Positions 20,526-31,047 are shown, numbered from the stretch's first letter. The stretch: 64,000 bases of DNA from Duncaniella sp. (GCA_029056055.1 JAIDCC010000098.1:20321-84320); one strand, 5' to 3'. Notes: generated by a model not told the origin, from the sequence alone. Numbers and translations are program-made.

Positions 20526-21044
20526 TTAACCAAAATTATCCTTTTTAGCGAAAAACTTTAGAAATTCCTGTTCGAAATTGGGCGTGAACACTCCGCCTCC
20601 TATCGAGGCGCGGATATCGTCAAGCGTAAAGAAACGCCCTCCGTCGAGTTCTTCCGAGGGCCGGGGCGGTGTGTCGGTGACTGCCGTAAAGACATTCACA
20701 AGTTCGCGCTCCACCTGCGACTCGAATACGTAGCTGCCGAGAAAACAGGGGTCGAATCCTTCAAGTCCGAGCTCTTCGCGTGCCTCGCGGCGCAACGCCG
20801 CACCGACCTCCTCGCCGTAATCTACATGACCTCCCACCGAGGTGTCCCATTTGCCGGGCTGAATGTCTTTCCACTCCGGACGTTTCTGAAGAAACATCCG
20901 ACCCTCGCGGTCGAAAACGTGCAGATGCACCACGGGGTGAAGCAATTTCGCCCCCGAGTGGCATTCGGCTCGTGTGGCTTTCCCTATAGTGACACCTTCG
21001 GGGGTCACTACCGGAAACAATTCGCTGCTGTTGTCGGTCTTCAT
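20526..21044 (-). CDS. NUDIX hydrolase
   Basis: GGHVDYGEEVGAALRREAREELG Nudix box; start 21044 gives ATGA overlap with the upstream phosphatase stop. Confidence 0.9.
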   Translation of the reverse strand: MKTDNSSELFPVVTPEGVTIGKATRAECHSGAKLLHPVVHLHVFDREGRMFLQKRPEWKDIQPGKWDTSVGGHVDYGEEVGAALRREAREELGLEGFDPCFLGSYVFESQVERELVNVFTAVTDTPPRPSEELDGGRFFTLDDIRASIGGGVFTPNFEQEFLKFFAKKDNFG

Positions 21045-22303
21045 AGCTGATACTCGATAGGAAGGCATTTGTTCATATACTCGAGCGCGTCGGCAAGAGG
21101 GGTATAGATAGTGGTGCGACCGGGAATCAACGTTGTGGGCACTTCGTTGAAATCAACCCTGACATACATTCTGCCCGAATTGGCTCGGAGGAGAATCATT
21201 CGGAGGTTTGAAGCCATAGGAATGACGTAGAAATCGCGCCAGTGCTGTTCTACCGTATCAAAATAGTTGGTCATGTAGTAGCAGCCCGGAATGTGGAGCT
21301 GCGCCAGCAAGGGCATCATGGTTTCCGCATGGCCGAAACGCAGCATCACGGTGTAGGGGTTCTTTCCCGAGGCTGCCTCTTCGAGTGTCTTAATCAGATT
21401 GCTGACAAGCGCCGAGGTCATCTGCGGCGCAGCTTGCGAAAGGGTAGAGGCTGAATGAGTCAGATAATGCTCGAGGTTGGAAACCGACCACATCAGGGCG
21501 AGCTCCTGCTTCGAAAGATAGCGGGTCATGTCGATGTTCATCCCCATCGCACCGCACGCGCTCACGATTTTAAATACATCTCGCGAGAAGTCGCGGTCTT
21601 CTTTATCCGTGCCTGTCGCAACGCCCATCGCTTTGGCCACTGTTGTCGGAACGGTTGTGGCCGCGTAGTCGTCGAGCACCTTTCGCCATTCGCCGGCATT
21701 GATGTAGTCTTGGTAGTATGTGTCGCTCTCCCACGGACGGACGAGCGGCGAGTTCTGCGGACCTGAGGAAGTGTAGATTTCTACATTATTGTTAAGACGT
21801 GTCAGCTGATGGGTGAATTCATCCATCGAGGCCACGCATCGGGGCACCCTCGAGGCGATGGCATTGACTTTAGTCCCGTTAAAAAGGTCGGGGCAGAGTT
21901 TGTGCATCCTCGACGCTATGGCACGCTGCTCGGCCATTCCGAGCGAATCGAGCGCGCCCCAACGCTGCGCCGTGGCTGTTCTCACGCTCTCGCAGAGTTT
22001 GAGCATCTGGCGCCCTTTGTCGGTCAACGTTCCGTCTGTCTCGGCTTTGCGGAGATGCTTTTCCACTTTGTCTACCGTCTTGGCCGATGACATGAAGCGC
22101 GCGCCGTGGCGTCCGACATGATTGATGAACACCGGAGTGAGCGAGTCGGGTATAGCGGCGAGCAAGGGGTCGACTGTCGGGTAGGGCATGGCGCTCCCTT
22201 CGCACTGCTCGACGGTGATTTTCACCTCGGCAGCCGTCGCAGCGTTATGTCCTGCGGCTCCTGCAAGGACTATTGCGGCAAGAATTATCCTAAACCTTTT
22301 CAT
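21041..22303 (-). CDS. Secreted histidine-type phosphatase (histidine acid phosphatase/MINPP-like)
   Basis: Signal peptide; NHVGRHGARFMSS; FGHAETMMPLLA. Confidence 0.8.
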   Translation of the reverse strand: MKRFRIILAAIVLAGAAGHNAATAAEVKITVEQCEGSAMPYPTVDPLLAAIPDSLTPVFINHVGRHGARFMSSAKTVDKVEKHLRKAETDGTLTDKGRQMLKLCESVRTATAQRWGALDSLGMAEQRAIASRMHKLCPDLFNGTKVNAIASRVPRCVASMDEFTHQLTRLNNNVEIYTSSGPQNSPLVRPWESDTYYQDYINAGEWRKVLDDYAATTVPTTVAKAMGVATGTDKEDRDFSRDVFKIVSACGAMGMNIDMTRYLSKQELALMWSVSNLEHYLTHSASTLSQAAPQMTSALVSNLIKTLEEAASGKNPYTVMLRFGHAETMMPLLAQLHIPGCYYMTNYFDTVEQHWRDFYVIPMASNLRMILLRANSGRMYVRVDFNEVPTTLIPGRTTIYTPLADALEYMNKCLPIEYQL

Positions 22304-22321
22304 AAGACGGGATTTTTTTCG

Positions 22322-22329
22322 TAAATTTG
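22322..22329 (+). promoter_or_regulatory. -7 box TAAATTTG upstream of TPR/MerR genes
   Basis: TAnnTTTG match 18 bp before ATG 22348. Confidence 0.4.
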
Positions 22330-22347
22330 CACAAACTTACAAAAGAA

Positions 22348-22620
22348 ATGGCGAATATACAAACAATCGACCGTTTAATTAACGATGGTGAATACGAAAA
22401 AGCGATTGACGCACTATCAGAGGCGATAACCGCTTCGCCCGACGATGACTCGCTACATTTTCGTCTCGGCAAGTTGCTCTGGCGACTCGACCGCCGCGCT
22501 GAAGCGACATCCGAATTTCTCAAGGCCATCGCGATTAATCCTGACTCCCCGGCCAATATCGCTTTGAGAGCCGCTCGCGATGTGGCCGACTTCTTCAACC
22601 CCGACCTCTACAATCCCTGA
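22348..22620 (+). CDS. TPR-repeat protein
   Basis: GEYEKAIDALSEAITASPDDDSLHFRLGKLLWRLDRRAEATSEFLKAIAINPDSP. Confidence 0.75.
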   Translation: MANIQTIDRLINDGEYEKAIDALSEAITASPDDDSLHFRLGKLLWRLDRRAEATSEFLKAIAINPDSPANIALRAARDVADFFNPDLYNP

Positions 22621-22628
22621 CTTCATTC

Positions 22629-22970
22629 ATGCGAAACTCCTCATCAAAGCTGTATTACAAAATCTCGGAAGCGTCTGAAATTCTCGGTGTCCCTCCGTCG
22701 ACCCTGCGGTTTTGGGAACGTGAATTTCACGGCACTATCTGTCCGCACCGCTCTGACAGAGGCACGCGCTACTACACCGACGACGACCTCGAAGCGTTTC
22801 GCATGATAAAATTTCTCATCAAGGACCGAGGCCTTAAGGTCGAGGCGGCCCGTCAGGAAATTCGCCTCAACCGCGACGGCGTGGCCAAGAAAGCTGAGGC
22901 CATCCGCACTCTCGGGAGCGTGAGAGACCGCTTGCAGGGCATAATTGATGCGATGCACCAGTTCAGATAG
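22629..22970 (+). CDS. MerR-family transcriptional regulator
   Basis: YKISEASEILGVPPSTLRFWEREF...TRYYTDDDLEAF. Confidence 0.9.
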   Translation: MRNSSSKLYYKISEASEILGVPPSTLRFWEREFHGTICPHRSDRGTRYYTDDDLEAFRMIKFLIKDRGLKVEAARQEIRLNRDGVAKKAEAIRTLGSVRDRLQGIIDAMHQFR

Positions 22971-23006
22971 ACACTAATCGATTCAGCAATCAATACGAAA
23001 TACGAG

Positions 23007-24110
23007 ATGACAAATTCAGGCAAGGCCCCGACCTCGTCCGGCAAACGGAAAACGTCCGGAGGCGCAAAAGGCCGCTCGCGCAAAAAACAGGAGTCGTGGG
23101 CATCCCGCAATTCGCTCGCCATTATGATTACGGCGCTCAGTGTGGCCGCCGTCGTCGGAGCAATTCTCCTCTTTGCTTTCATTCCATATTCAGGCGACGA
23201 AAAGCCATGGATATACGTTCCCGAGGGGGCAACCAACGCGCAGCTGAAAGATTCGCTCAAGACCCGGCTCGGCTCCGGCATGGGTATGCGCGTCTATGCT
23301 CTTTGGCGTTTGGAGGGTGGCAACCCCACCGCGTCAAACGGTGCCTATCAGGTTGTGCCGGGACAGACGGCGCTCAAGATTGCTCATCGCATCAAGACCG
23401 GACGCCAAACCCCTGTCACGGTCACCTTCAAGGGTGCGAGGACTATGCCGATGGTGGCGCGACGCATCGCTTCCCAGATGCAATTTGACGAGGCCGATTT
23501 TCTCGAAGCTTGCGCCGAGGTGCTTCCCGAGCAGGGTTTCAAGGAAGCGCAATTCCCCGCTGCATTCCTCCCCGATTCCTATGAATTTTATTGGAGCGCG
23601 CATCCTCGCAAGGTTGTGAAACGTCTGCTTGACTACCGTAATGATTTCTGGACTCCCGAGCGTGTGGCCAAGGCCGAGGCTCTCGGTCTGAGCAAAGTCG
23701 AGGTTGCAACGGTGGCTTCGATTGTCGAGGAAGAGACGGCCAAATCCGACGAACGCCCGCGCGTGGCACGCCTTTACCTAAACCGTCTGAAAAAGGGTAT
23801 GAAACTCCAGGCAGACCCCACGGTGAAATTTGCCGTCGGAGATTTCTCTCTGCGTCGCATACTCGGCTCTCATCTTAAAGTCAACAGCCCTTACAATACC
23901 TATCAGGTGAAAGGCCTTCCTCCGGGGCCAATCCGTATGCCAGAGGCCGCCACGCTCGACGCGGTGCTCAATGCGCCCTCGCATCCCTACATCTATATGT
24001 GTGCCAAGGAAGACTTCTCCGGTTATCACAATTTCGCTGAAGACTACGCCACTCACCTGGCCAACGCACGCCGCTATCAGGCCGCTCTCAATGCCAGAGG
24101 CATAAAATAA
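23007..24110 (+). CDS. mltG: Endolytic murein transglycosylase MltG
   Basis: VEEETAKSDERPRVARLYLNRLKKGMKLQADPTV, SPYNTY..KGLPPGPI. Confidence 0.92.
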   Translation: MTNSGKAPTSSGKRKTSGGAKGRSRKKQESWASRNSLAIMITALSVAAVVGAILLFAFIPYSGDEKPWIYVPEGATNAQLKDSLKTRLGSGMGMRVYALWRLEGGNPTASNGAYQVVPGQTALKIAHRIKTGRQTPVTVTFKGARTMPMVARRIASQMQFDEADFLEACAEVLPEQGFKEAQFPAAFLPDSYEFYWSAHPRKVVKRLLDYRNDFWTPERVAKAEALGLSKVEVATVASIVEEETAKSDERPRVARLYLNRLKKGMKLQADPTVKFAVGDFSLRRILGSHLKVNSPYNTYQVKGLPPGPIRMPEAATLDAVLNAPSHPYIYMCAKEDFSGYHNFAEDYATHLANARRYQAALNARGIK

Positions 24111-24131
24111 AAAGCCCATCATCACACAACA

Positions 24132-24171
24132 CGTGGAGGGATGAACATCATCGTGCGTTCATCCCTCCACG
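24132..24171. terminator. Bidirectional terminator between mltG and ABC permease
   Basis: 15-bp perfect stem CGTGGAGGGATGAAC/GTTCATCCCTCCACG followed by CTTTTTATTT. Confidence 0.85.
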
Positions 24172-24188
24172 CTTTTTATTTGCTTTTC

Positions 24189-25289
24189 TCAGTTGCGTTT
24201 CCTATACGTTATTGCCGAGAGCAGACATGTCAGCGTTGCAAATCCCGCAAGTGCCGCGAATTGCAGCCAAAGGTCGGCCACGGTGGCTCCTTTCAGATAG
24301 ATGCCGCGCATGATTTCTATGTAGTAGCGCGGCGGGATGGCGTAGGTGAGAAACTGCGCCCAGTCGGGCATTGACCTGATTGGTGTGAACAATCCCCCCA
24401 TGAGTTGAAAGATGATGATGAACGCAAACATCACGAAGATGCTTTGAAGCATCGTTGACGAACCGTTGGCTATCGCAACTCCGAGGCCCGACATCACGAG
24501 GCTGAAAAGTATCGTGGCGAGGTAGATTGCGCCAATGTTTCCTTCGGGGCTGAGACCGTAGACGAGACGCCCTATCAACATCCCGATTGTCACGACGAGA
24601 AGTCCGACTATCCAGAACGGAATGAGTTTCGAGAGTACGAACGTAAATCTGCTCACAGGCGTCACGTTCATAGCGTCGATGGTGCCGCTCTCTTTCTCGC
24701 TCACGAGATTCAACGCGGGGAGAAAACCGCATATTATGATGAAGAGCACCACCATCAGAGCCGGAATCATGTAATTGCGAAAATTCAGAGTGGGGTTGTA
24801 TCGGTTGATGACACTTATCTGTGGAGCCGTCTGCGTCACACCGGTCTCTTTCATCCATTGCGAAAGCGTGGCCACCACCGACTCCGATACGTATCTGACT
24901 CCGAGCATACCTTTTGTGGCATTGACTCCATTGGCCTCCACATCCACAGGGATTGTCTCGCGATATTTCGAATAGTCCCGTGGAATCGTGAGGATTACGT
25001 CACTTTCGCCGTTTTCTATCGTGAGGATAGCTTCGTTGTAAGTGTCGCACACCGACGCAACGGTGAGCACGCTCGAAGCATCCACATCGGCGACAATGCG
25101 TCGCGAAAGCTCGCTGCGGTCATTGTCTACCACCGTCACATTTACGTTCTTAACGTCAAGATTTGCCACGAGCGGGATTATCAGCATCACCATTACAGGC
25201 ATCGCGAAAATAATCCTCGGAATGAGAGGATTGCTTGCCAGCAGGCGAAGCTCTTTACGGAGCAGTGCTTTCAGTATTCTAAGTTTCAT
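24189..25289 (-). CDS. ABC transporter permease (ABC-2 type)
   Basis: ESGTIDAMNVTPVSRFTFVLSKLIPFWIVG; operon context. Confidence 0.85.
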   Translation of the reverse strand: MKLRILKALLRKELRLLASNPLIPRIIFAMPVMVMLIIPLVANLDVKNVNVTVVDNDRSELSRRIVADVDASSVLTVASVCDTYNEAILTIENGESDVILTIPRDYSKYRETIPVDVEANGVNATKGMLGVRYVSESVVATLSQWMKETGVTQTAPQISVINRYNPTLNFRNYMIPALMVVLFIIICGFLPALNLVSEKESGTIDAMNVTPVSRFTFVLSKLIPFWIVGLLVVTIGMLIGRLVYGLSPEGNIGAIYLATILFSLVMSGLGVAIANGSSTMLQSIFVMFAFIIIFQLMGGLFTPIRSMPDWAQFLTYAIPPRYYIEIMRGIYLKGATVADLWLQFAALAGFATLTCLLSAITYRKRN

Positions 25290-26338
25290 TTTCTTTGACG
25301 GATAAATATTGTTACAGCAAGCACGAGTAGAGATATGGTCATCAGGGAGAGGACTATGAGTTCGTGCATCACGTAGCGCAGTCCGAGCTGTTCTATCATA
25401 AGTTTGCGCATCGCCTCTGTATACCAGCGTGCCGGCACGATGCCCGACACATATTGCAGTGGCAGGGGCATGTTGTCAATCGGGAAAATCATCCCCGACA
25501 GCATGATTACCGGAATCATCAGCACCACTGCCGAGGCTATCAGCGCCGTTATCTGCGAAGTTGCTATCGTCGAGACGAGCAGTCCGATTGAAAGTGACAG
25601 AACGATGTAGACCATCGACACGAATATCACACTGAACACGCTCCCCGAGAGTGGAAGCCCAAGCACCGTGTAGGATATCAGAAGCATAATGGCGAGAATC
25701 ACGCACGACAGCAGGAAGTAGGGCACGAGTTTCCCGAGAATAATCGTATAAGGTTTCGCGGGCGAGACGAGCAGCAGGTCCATTGTTCCGCTTTCCTTTT
25801 CCCTCACGATAGAGACCGATGTCATTATGGCGCAGATGAGAATGAAAATCATTCCCATAATGCCCGGCACGAAGTTGTAGGCGCTTTTCATCTGCGGGTT
25901 GTAAAGGGTGTGGGTGAGAACAGGTGAAAAATTCGGTGTCCCGCCTACCACTCCTTGTATGTAGGCGGTGACGGCCTGGGCGGTCGTGGTGTTGGAGGCG
26001 TCTACGATTAGCTGCGACTCTGTCTGTCCTTCCGCGCTGCGAAGCATCAGCGCCGCATCTATCTTTCCTGTGCGCAGGAGTGTTTCGACCTCGGCGGGAG
26101 AAACAAGCCCCCGGAAATCGAAGTATTCGTTGACACTGAGCCGTTGCAGGATGTCGCGCGTCTCATCTGTGTGCATGTCAACGGTCGCTACCACCCTGAT
26201 GTCGTTGACCTCGGTAGAAATGGCAAATCCGAAAAGCAGCAACAGCATGAGAGGCATCAGCAAAGTGATTATCATCGTGCGTGTGTCTCTCACTACGTAG
26301 AGTGCTTCCTTTTTTACAAGCGAATGAAATATGCTCAT
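25286..26338 (-). CDS. ABC transporter permease (ABC-2 type)
   Basis: VREKESGTMDLLLVSPAKPYTIILGKLVPYF. Confidence 0.85.
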   Translation of the reverse strand: MSIFHSLVKKEALYVVRDTRTMIITLLMPLMLLLLFGFAISTEVNDIRVVATVDMHTDETRDILQRLSVNEYFDFRGLVSPAEVETLLRTGKIDAALMLRSAEGQTESQLIVDASNTTTAQAVTAYIQGVVGGTPNFSPVLTHTLYNPQMKSAYNFVPGIMGMIFILICAIMTSVSIVREKESGTMDLLLVSPAKPYTIILGKLVPYFLLSCVILAIMLLISYTVLGLPLSGSVFSVIFVSMVYIVLSLSIGLLVSTIATSQITALIASAVVLMIPVIMLSGMIFPIDNMPLPLQYVSGIVPARWYTEAMRKLMIEQLGLRYVMHELIVLSLMTISLLVLAVTIFIRQRK

Positions 26339-26341
26339 GTT

Positions 26342-27088
26342 TCAGTCTCCTCTGACAGCATCTTTGGCTACGATGCGAAACACTTCGTCCATCGTTGTGA
26401 CGTTATACTTTTTCTTGAGCGCGGCGGGTGAGTCGAGGGCGCTGATGCGTCCGTCCACCATAATCGACACGCGGTTGCAATACTCGGCTTCATCCAGATA
26501 GTGAGTGGTCACGAAGACCGTCATCCCTTCCGACGAGGCCTTGTAAATCATCTCCCAGAATCTGCGCCGTGTGACGGGGTCCACTCCGCCTGTGGGTTCA
26601 TCGAGAAAGACCACCTGTGGCCTATGGATTGTCGCGGTGGCAAACGCGAGCTTCTGTTTCCACCCTACGGGCAAATCCTTGACGCGGGTGTTGCGCATTC
26701 CTTCCATTTCGAGACTCCTGAACAGGTTGTCCGAAGCCCGACGGATATCCTCGTCACTCATCCCGTAGATTGTGGCGAAGAGGCGGAGGTTTTCTATCAC
26801 CGACAGGTCTTCGTAGAGCGAAAATTTCTGGCTCATGTAGCCGATGCGGCGTTTGATTTCTTCCGATGATTTATTGATGTCGAAACCGGCCACCGAGCCA
26901 TCGCCCGATGTCGGGAAACTCAGTCCGCACAACATTCGCATCGCCGTGGTCTTCCCGGCTCCGTTGGCTCCGAGAAAGCCGAATATCTCTCCTTTCTTAA
27001 CGTCAAACGAGATGTGGTCGACAGCTGTGAACGTGCCGAATTTCTTCGTGAGATTTCTGACCGTTATTACGTTTTCGTTACTTGTCAT
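26342..27088 (-). CDS. ABC transporter ATP-binding protein
   Basis: GANGAGKTTAMRML Walker A, VVFLDEPTGGVDPVTRRRFW Walker B. Confidence 0.9.
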   Translation of the reverse strand: MTSNENVITVRNLTKKFGTFTAVDHISFDVKKGEIFGFLGANGAGKTTAMRMLCGLSFPTSGDGSVAGFDINKSSEEIKRRIGYMSQKFSLYEDLSVIENLRLFATIYGMSDEDIRRASDNLFRSLEMEGMRNTRVKDLPVGWKQKLAFATATIHRPQVVFLDEPTGGVDPVTRRRFWEMIYKASSEGMTVFVTTHYLDEAEYCNRVSIMVDGRISALDSPAALKKKYNVTTMDEVFRIVAKDAVRGD

Positions 27089-27992
27089 CGCGTGTCAGTT
27101 TAATGAATAGGTCTTCGATATCGCCCTGTGCAGGATAGATTTTCACGTCATTCAGGCCCTGCTCGCGCAGTTTGTCAGTTGCTCTCGCCGGGTCGAAGTC
27201 CGGAGCGCCGACAACGTGGAGCGTGGCGCCGAAGGTGTAGCAGTCGCTCACTTCGGGCAGTTCCCGAAGATGTTTGAGAAGCGTAAACATATCGGCCGAC
27301 ACGGCGTTGTAGAGGTTCTCGCCAATTCCGGCTATGAGTCGCGCGGGCGTGTCGATGTCGAGAATCCGCCCTTCGTTAATCATGGCTATCCGTTCGCAGC
27401 GTGTGGCTTCGTCCATATAGGAGGTCGAGACGAGAATGGTTATCTCTTTCTCACGGAGGGTGGCGAGCATGTCCCAAAACTCACTTCTCGACACGGCATC
27501 TACGCCTGTGGTCGGTTCGTCGAGCAGCAGAATTTCAGGGCGATGTATCAGGGCGCAGCTGAGGGCGAGTTTCTGTTTCATTCCTCCCGACAAGGCTCCC
27601 GCGCGACGGTTGGGAAATCGTTTGAGCTGCCCGAAAATCGGGGCTATCAAATCATAGTTTTCCTTGATTGAGACCCCGAAGAGCGATGCAAAAAACTTCA
27701 GGTTTTCTTCTACCGTCAAATCTTGATAGAGCGAAAATTTTTCAGGCATATATCCTATGCGGGTGCGGATGTCGCGAAAGTGCCTCACCGTGTCGAGGCC
27801 GCAGACAGTCGCGCTGCCGGAATCAGGCGTCAACAGGGTGGCCAGAATTTTATACATCGTGCTTTTTCCGGCACCATCCGGCCCGATGAGACCGAACATT
27901 TCCCCCTTTCCGACCGACAGACTGACATGTTCGAGGGCCACGGTCGTGCCGTAACTCTTCGTGAGGTCGGTTATCTCAACAGCGCAGCTCAT
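27078..27992 (-). CDS. ABC transporter ATP-binding protein
   Basis: GPDGAGKSTMYKIL, ALSGGMKQKLALSCALIHRPEILLLDEPTTGVD. Confidence 0.9.
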   Translation of the reverse strand: MSCAVEITDLTKSYGTTVALEHVSLSVGKGEMFGLIGPDGAGKSTMYKILATLLTPDSGSATVCGLDTVRHFRDIRTRIGYMPEKFSLYQDLTVEENLKFFASLFGVSIKENYDLIAPIFGQLKRFPNRRAGALSGGMKQKLALSCALIHRPEILLLDEPTTGVDAVSRSEFWDMLATLREKEITILVSTSYMDEATRCERIAMINEGRILDIDTPARLIAGIGENLYNAVSADMFTLLKHLRELPEVSDCYTFGATLHVVGAPDFDPARATDKLREQGLNDVKIYPAQGDIEDLFIKLTRDDK

Positions 27993-28876
27993 AATCTCAC
28001 CTCGCCATATTGCCCGAGCTTAAGACGTCCGTCGTTTTCAACGGCCACTTTCACCGCATACACAAGGTTTGCGCGACTGTCTTTCGTCTGGATTGATTTG
28101 GGCGTAAATTCGCTTTCTTCCGCTATCCAGGTGATAGTGCCGGGATACTCGTTTTGATTGTCTCCTCCGAAATCGGCGATGACGGTGACTTTCTGCCCGA
28201 GTTTGATGTCGGCAAGTTGCGCGACCGTGAAATATGAGCGAAGGTAGATTTTGTTAAGGTCGGCAATCTTTACAAGGGGCTTTCCGGGGGTGGCAAACTC
28301 ACCCGGTTCGGCATACTTGACGAGCACCGTGCCTGAAAGGGGCGAGGCAATCTCGCTTTTGGCGATTTGCTCGGCTATCTGTTCCGATTGATAATGTATC
28401 GCCACGGCATTGTCTGAAATCGAACTTCTGTTTTTGCCGAGGGTCGAAAGGAGAGCGGTGAGTTGTCCGCGCAAAGCCGCGAGTTCGGCCTGCGCATCGT
28501 CATATTGTTTTTGGGTCGTGGCACCGTCGGCCAGAAGACGGCTTAGACGCTCGCACTCGTGCTGCTGATGTGCAATCCGCGTCCGGAGCGACGAGGCCTG
28601 CGCTGCAATGTCGGGCGATGTCGTTTCGGCCGAAAGGCGTTGGCTCTGGAGTTGTTTCTGTTGTAGCGAGAGGAGAGTGGTGTCAATAAGCGCGATGTTT
28701 GCACCGCGGAAAACGGTGTCGCCCTCGGCGATATCAAGTTTGAGGATGCGCCCTGAAGTTTCTGCCGAAACCGTAACCGTGGTGGCCTCAAAAATGCCTG
28801 TTGCGTCATAATCTGGTGTGTTATGGCACGCGGTGAATGTCAGGCCTGCAAGAGCAAGGTAGTGTATTTTTTTCAT
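27989..28876 (-). CDS. HlyD-family periplasmic adaptor
   Basis: Lipobox-like N-terminus LTFTAC; SPLSGTVLVKYAEPGEFATPGKPLVKIADL. Confidence 0.87.
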   Translation of the reverse strand: MKKIHYLALAGLTFTACHNTPDYDATGIFEATTVTVSAETSGRILKLDIAEGDTVFRGANIALIDTTLLSLQQKQLQSQRLSAETTSPDIAAQASSLRTRIAHQQHECERLSRLLADGATTQKQYDDAQAELAALRGQLTALLSTLGKNRSSISDNAVAIHYQSEQIAEQIAKSEIASPLSGTVLVKYAEPGEFATPGKPLVKIADLNKIYLRSYFTVAQLADIKLGQKVTVIADFGGDNQNEYPGTITWIAEESEFTPKSIQTKDSRANLVYAVKVAVENDGRLKLGQYGEVRL

Positions 28877-30156
28877 CTGTTGAGAGTGTATTTCAAAATG
28901 TAGATTTCCTTGAGGAGTTGAGTTTCGTGAAACTGAGCCGTGAGACGGGCAAGGTTTTCGTCAGAAATTTTCGTGAGCAGAGCGGTTGCGTCAATCACTC
29001 CGTTGGCCAGTTGCGACTCGGCGGCCTTGCGCACGTTCGCGCGTAGCTCGATGATGCGGGCGTCGTCGTTCATCACGTCTCGCAATCCGCTTATTGTCGA
29101 ACGCTGCGAAGATGTCTGCAATCCGGTGTTGAAGAGAAACAGCTGCAGGTCAGTGGCAATGTTCTGCGCGTTGAGTTGTGTGCGACGCGTCGAGTTTTTG
29201 CGAGTGTAGAACGCATCGACGTTCCATGACACTTTCACCCCGGCGAGAAGATTAAAAGAGAGGTCACGGCTCACCATGCTTTTGAAGTAATCAATTCCGG
29301 GATAACCGTAGTAGGCCTGTGCGAAAAATCCTACTTTCGGCATTAATTCGTTTTTGGTCAGACGGTCTGAAAGAGCGTTGAATCTGCGCTGACTTTCGAA
29401 AAGCCCAATCTCGGGACGGAGCGATTCGTCAGACACCGGCTCGTCGGCCGAAGGCCTGAGAAGGGTCTCATTCTTAAGGTCTTCTCCCGCGAACAGACTG
29501 AGCAGTTCTCTGTAGCCCTCTACCGCGTGACGTGCAAGGCTGATGTTTTGTTTCAAGGTCAGGGTCTGGGCCTCTACCATGTCGACATCGCTCTGCATGG
29601 CCGTACCGTTTCGGTGCATCGCTCTCAGTCTTTCGAGATTACTCTCAAGAAGCGTTTCGGTGACCATGTTTTGCGCAATCTGTTCGTCTGTGAGAAGTAT
29701 GGCGAAATAGAGATTTTCCACTCTTTCCCTCACAGCATACATTTCGACATCGTTAGAAGCCTTCTGAGCCTCTTCACGAGAGCGTGAGAGCTCTCGGCGA
29801 GTACTCGAAACGCCTCCATCCCAAATCGTCTGCGACACGTCAACCCCGACCTTGTACTGAATTTTTCCGAGGCCTTTCATATCGCTCCCCATCTGTGTCA
29901 AGACAGATTTGAGCGCACCCGGGAAAGAGGGCACTACGTTCTGGCCTGTCACCTGTCCGTAGACACCGATGCGGGGCAGCCAGCTTTTGTTGATATCCGA
30001 AAGTTCAATCTGCGTCGTGGCCGACAGAAGTTCATACTTCTTGATGAGCGGATAGTTTGCCTCAGCTTTTCTCACACATTCCTCAATCGTTATGTCGGCG
30101 TGTGCCGCGAGGGCTCCGATCGCCGTCAGGAAAATTCCTGCAAAAATATTTTTCAT
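28873..30156 (-). CDS. TolC-family outer membrane protein
   Basis: Signal peptide; ITIEECVRKAEANYPLIKKYELL; helical repeats; operon context. Confidence 0.87.
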   Translation of the reverse strand: MKNIFAGIFLTAIGALAAHADITIEECVRKAEANYPLIKKYELLSATTQIELSDINKSWLPRIGVYGQVTGQNVVPSFPGALKSVLTQMGSDMKGLGKIQYKVGVDVSQTIWDGGVSSTRRELSRSREEAQKASNDVEMYAVRERVENLYFAILLTDEQIAQNMVTETLLESNLERLRAMHRNGTAMQSDVDMVEAQTLTLKQNISLARHAVEGYRELLSLFAGEDLKNETLLRPSADEPVSDESLRPEIGLFESQRRFNALSDRLTKNELMPKVGFFAQAYYGYPGIDYFKSMVSRDLSFNLLAGVKVSWNVDAFYTRKNSTRRTQLNAQNIATDLQLFLFNTGLQTSSQRSTISGLRDVMNDDARIIELRANVRKAAESQLANGVIDATALLTKISDENLARLTAQFHETQLLKEIYILKYTLNR

Positions 30157-30173
30157 ACTCTCTTACTCGGGGT

Positions 30174-30824
30174 TTATGCAGTTTGCACTCTTAGATTCAG
30201 TTTCCTTACAATGGTTTCGAAATTCTCTTTCTTGCGCTTTTCGATAAAATCGGCTGTGTTGTCCATGCAGCCGCCAAAGATGCGGTTCATCAATGGCGCG
30301 GCGACGAATGGAAACACATTGAGAGAGACGATATCGAGCAGCAGCATCCGGGCATCGACTCTTTTGCACTGTCCTGCATCGGCGAGGTCGTCGATTTTCG
30401 TCTGCAATTTCGACATCACATCCGGCGCGACCCTCATGATTTTGAGATAGAAATTCTCAATACGCTCGTCGTCACCGAAAATCTCATTGGTGATGAAACG
30501 TGGCAAGTCCGGATTGTTCGCGATAAAATCGAGATGCTCGTTTATCAGATTTTTTATCAGCTCTTCGAGAGGAAGATTCATCTCGATGAACGAGCGAGAA
30601 ATCAACTGATGCAGTGCGTCCAACTTTTCAGATATGATGCGCTCGAAAAGTTTCTCCTTCGTTCGGAAATAGTAATGAAGCATGGCGTGGTTCACTCCCG
30701 CGGCCTCTGCTATCGCGGAAGTTCGCGCCCCTTTCAAGCCTTTCGTAAGAAACTCGCGCTCGGCCGCCTGAAGGATGCGTCGCTCAGTGTCGTTAATTGC
30801 TTTGTGTTCAGTCGAATTACTCAT
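30174..30824 (-). CDS. TetR/AcrR-family regulator
   Basis: ERRILQAAEREFLTKGLKGARTSAIAEAAGVNHAMLHYYFRTKEKLFERI. Confidence 0.92.
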   Translation of the reverse strand: MSNSTEHKAINDTERRILQAAEREFLTKGLKGARTSAIAEAAGVNHAMLHYYFRTKEKLFERIISEKLDALHQLISRSFIEMNLPLEELIKNLINEHLDFIANNPDLPRFITNEIFGDDERIENFYLKIMRVAPDVMSKLQTKIDDLADAGQCKRVDARMLLLDIVSLNVFPFVAAPLMNRIFGGCMDNTADFIEKRKKENFETIVRKLNLRVQTA

Positions 30825-30994
30825 AACATTTATGTTTATCTGTTTTGATTAACAATTTTGTTAGCGCAAAATTACTTGAATAATTGCAAAATTACAAATC
30901 TATTCGGCGAAAAAAGTGCGGTAACGTCTGAAGTCCTAAATTTTCCCCGACTCTCCGTCTACAACTGGTTATCTCTCGCAACGGCATAGAAAAA

Positions 30995-31047
30995 GCCCCG
31001 GCGCACGTCACACACACGGGAAATGATGCATGACTTTGCGCCGAGGC
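30995..31047 (-). terminator. Long-loop terminator downstream of clpC
   Basis: Minus-strand GCCTCGGCGCA...TGCGCCGGGGC followed by TTTTTC. Confidence 0.55.
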
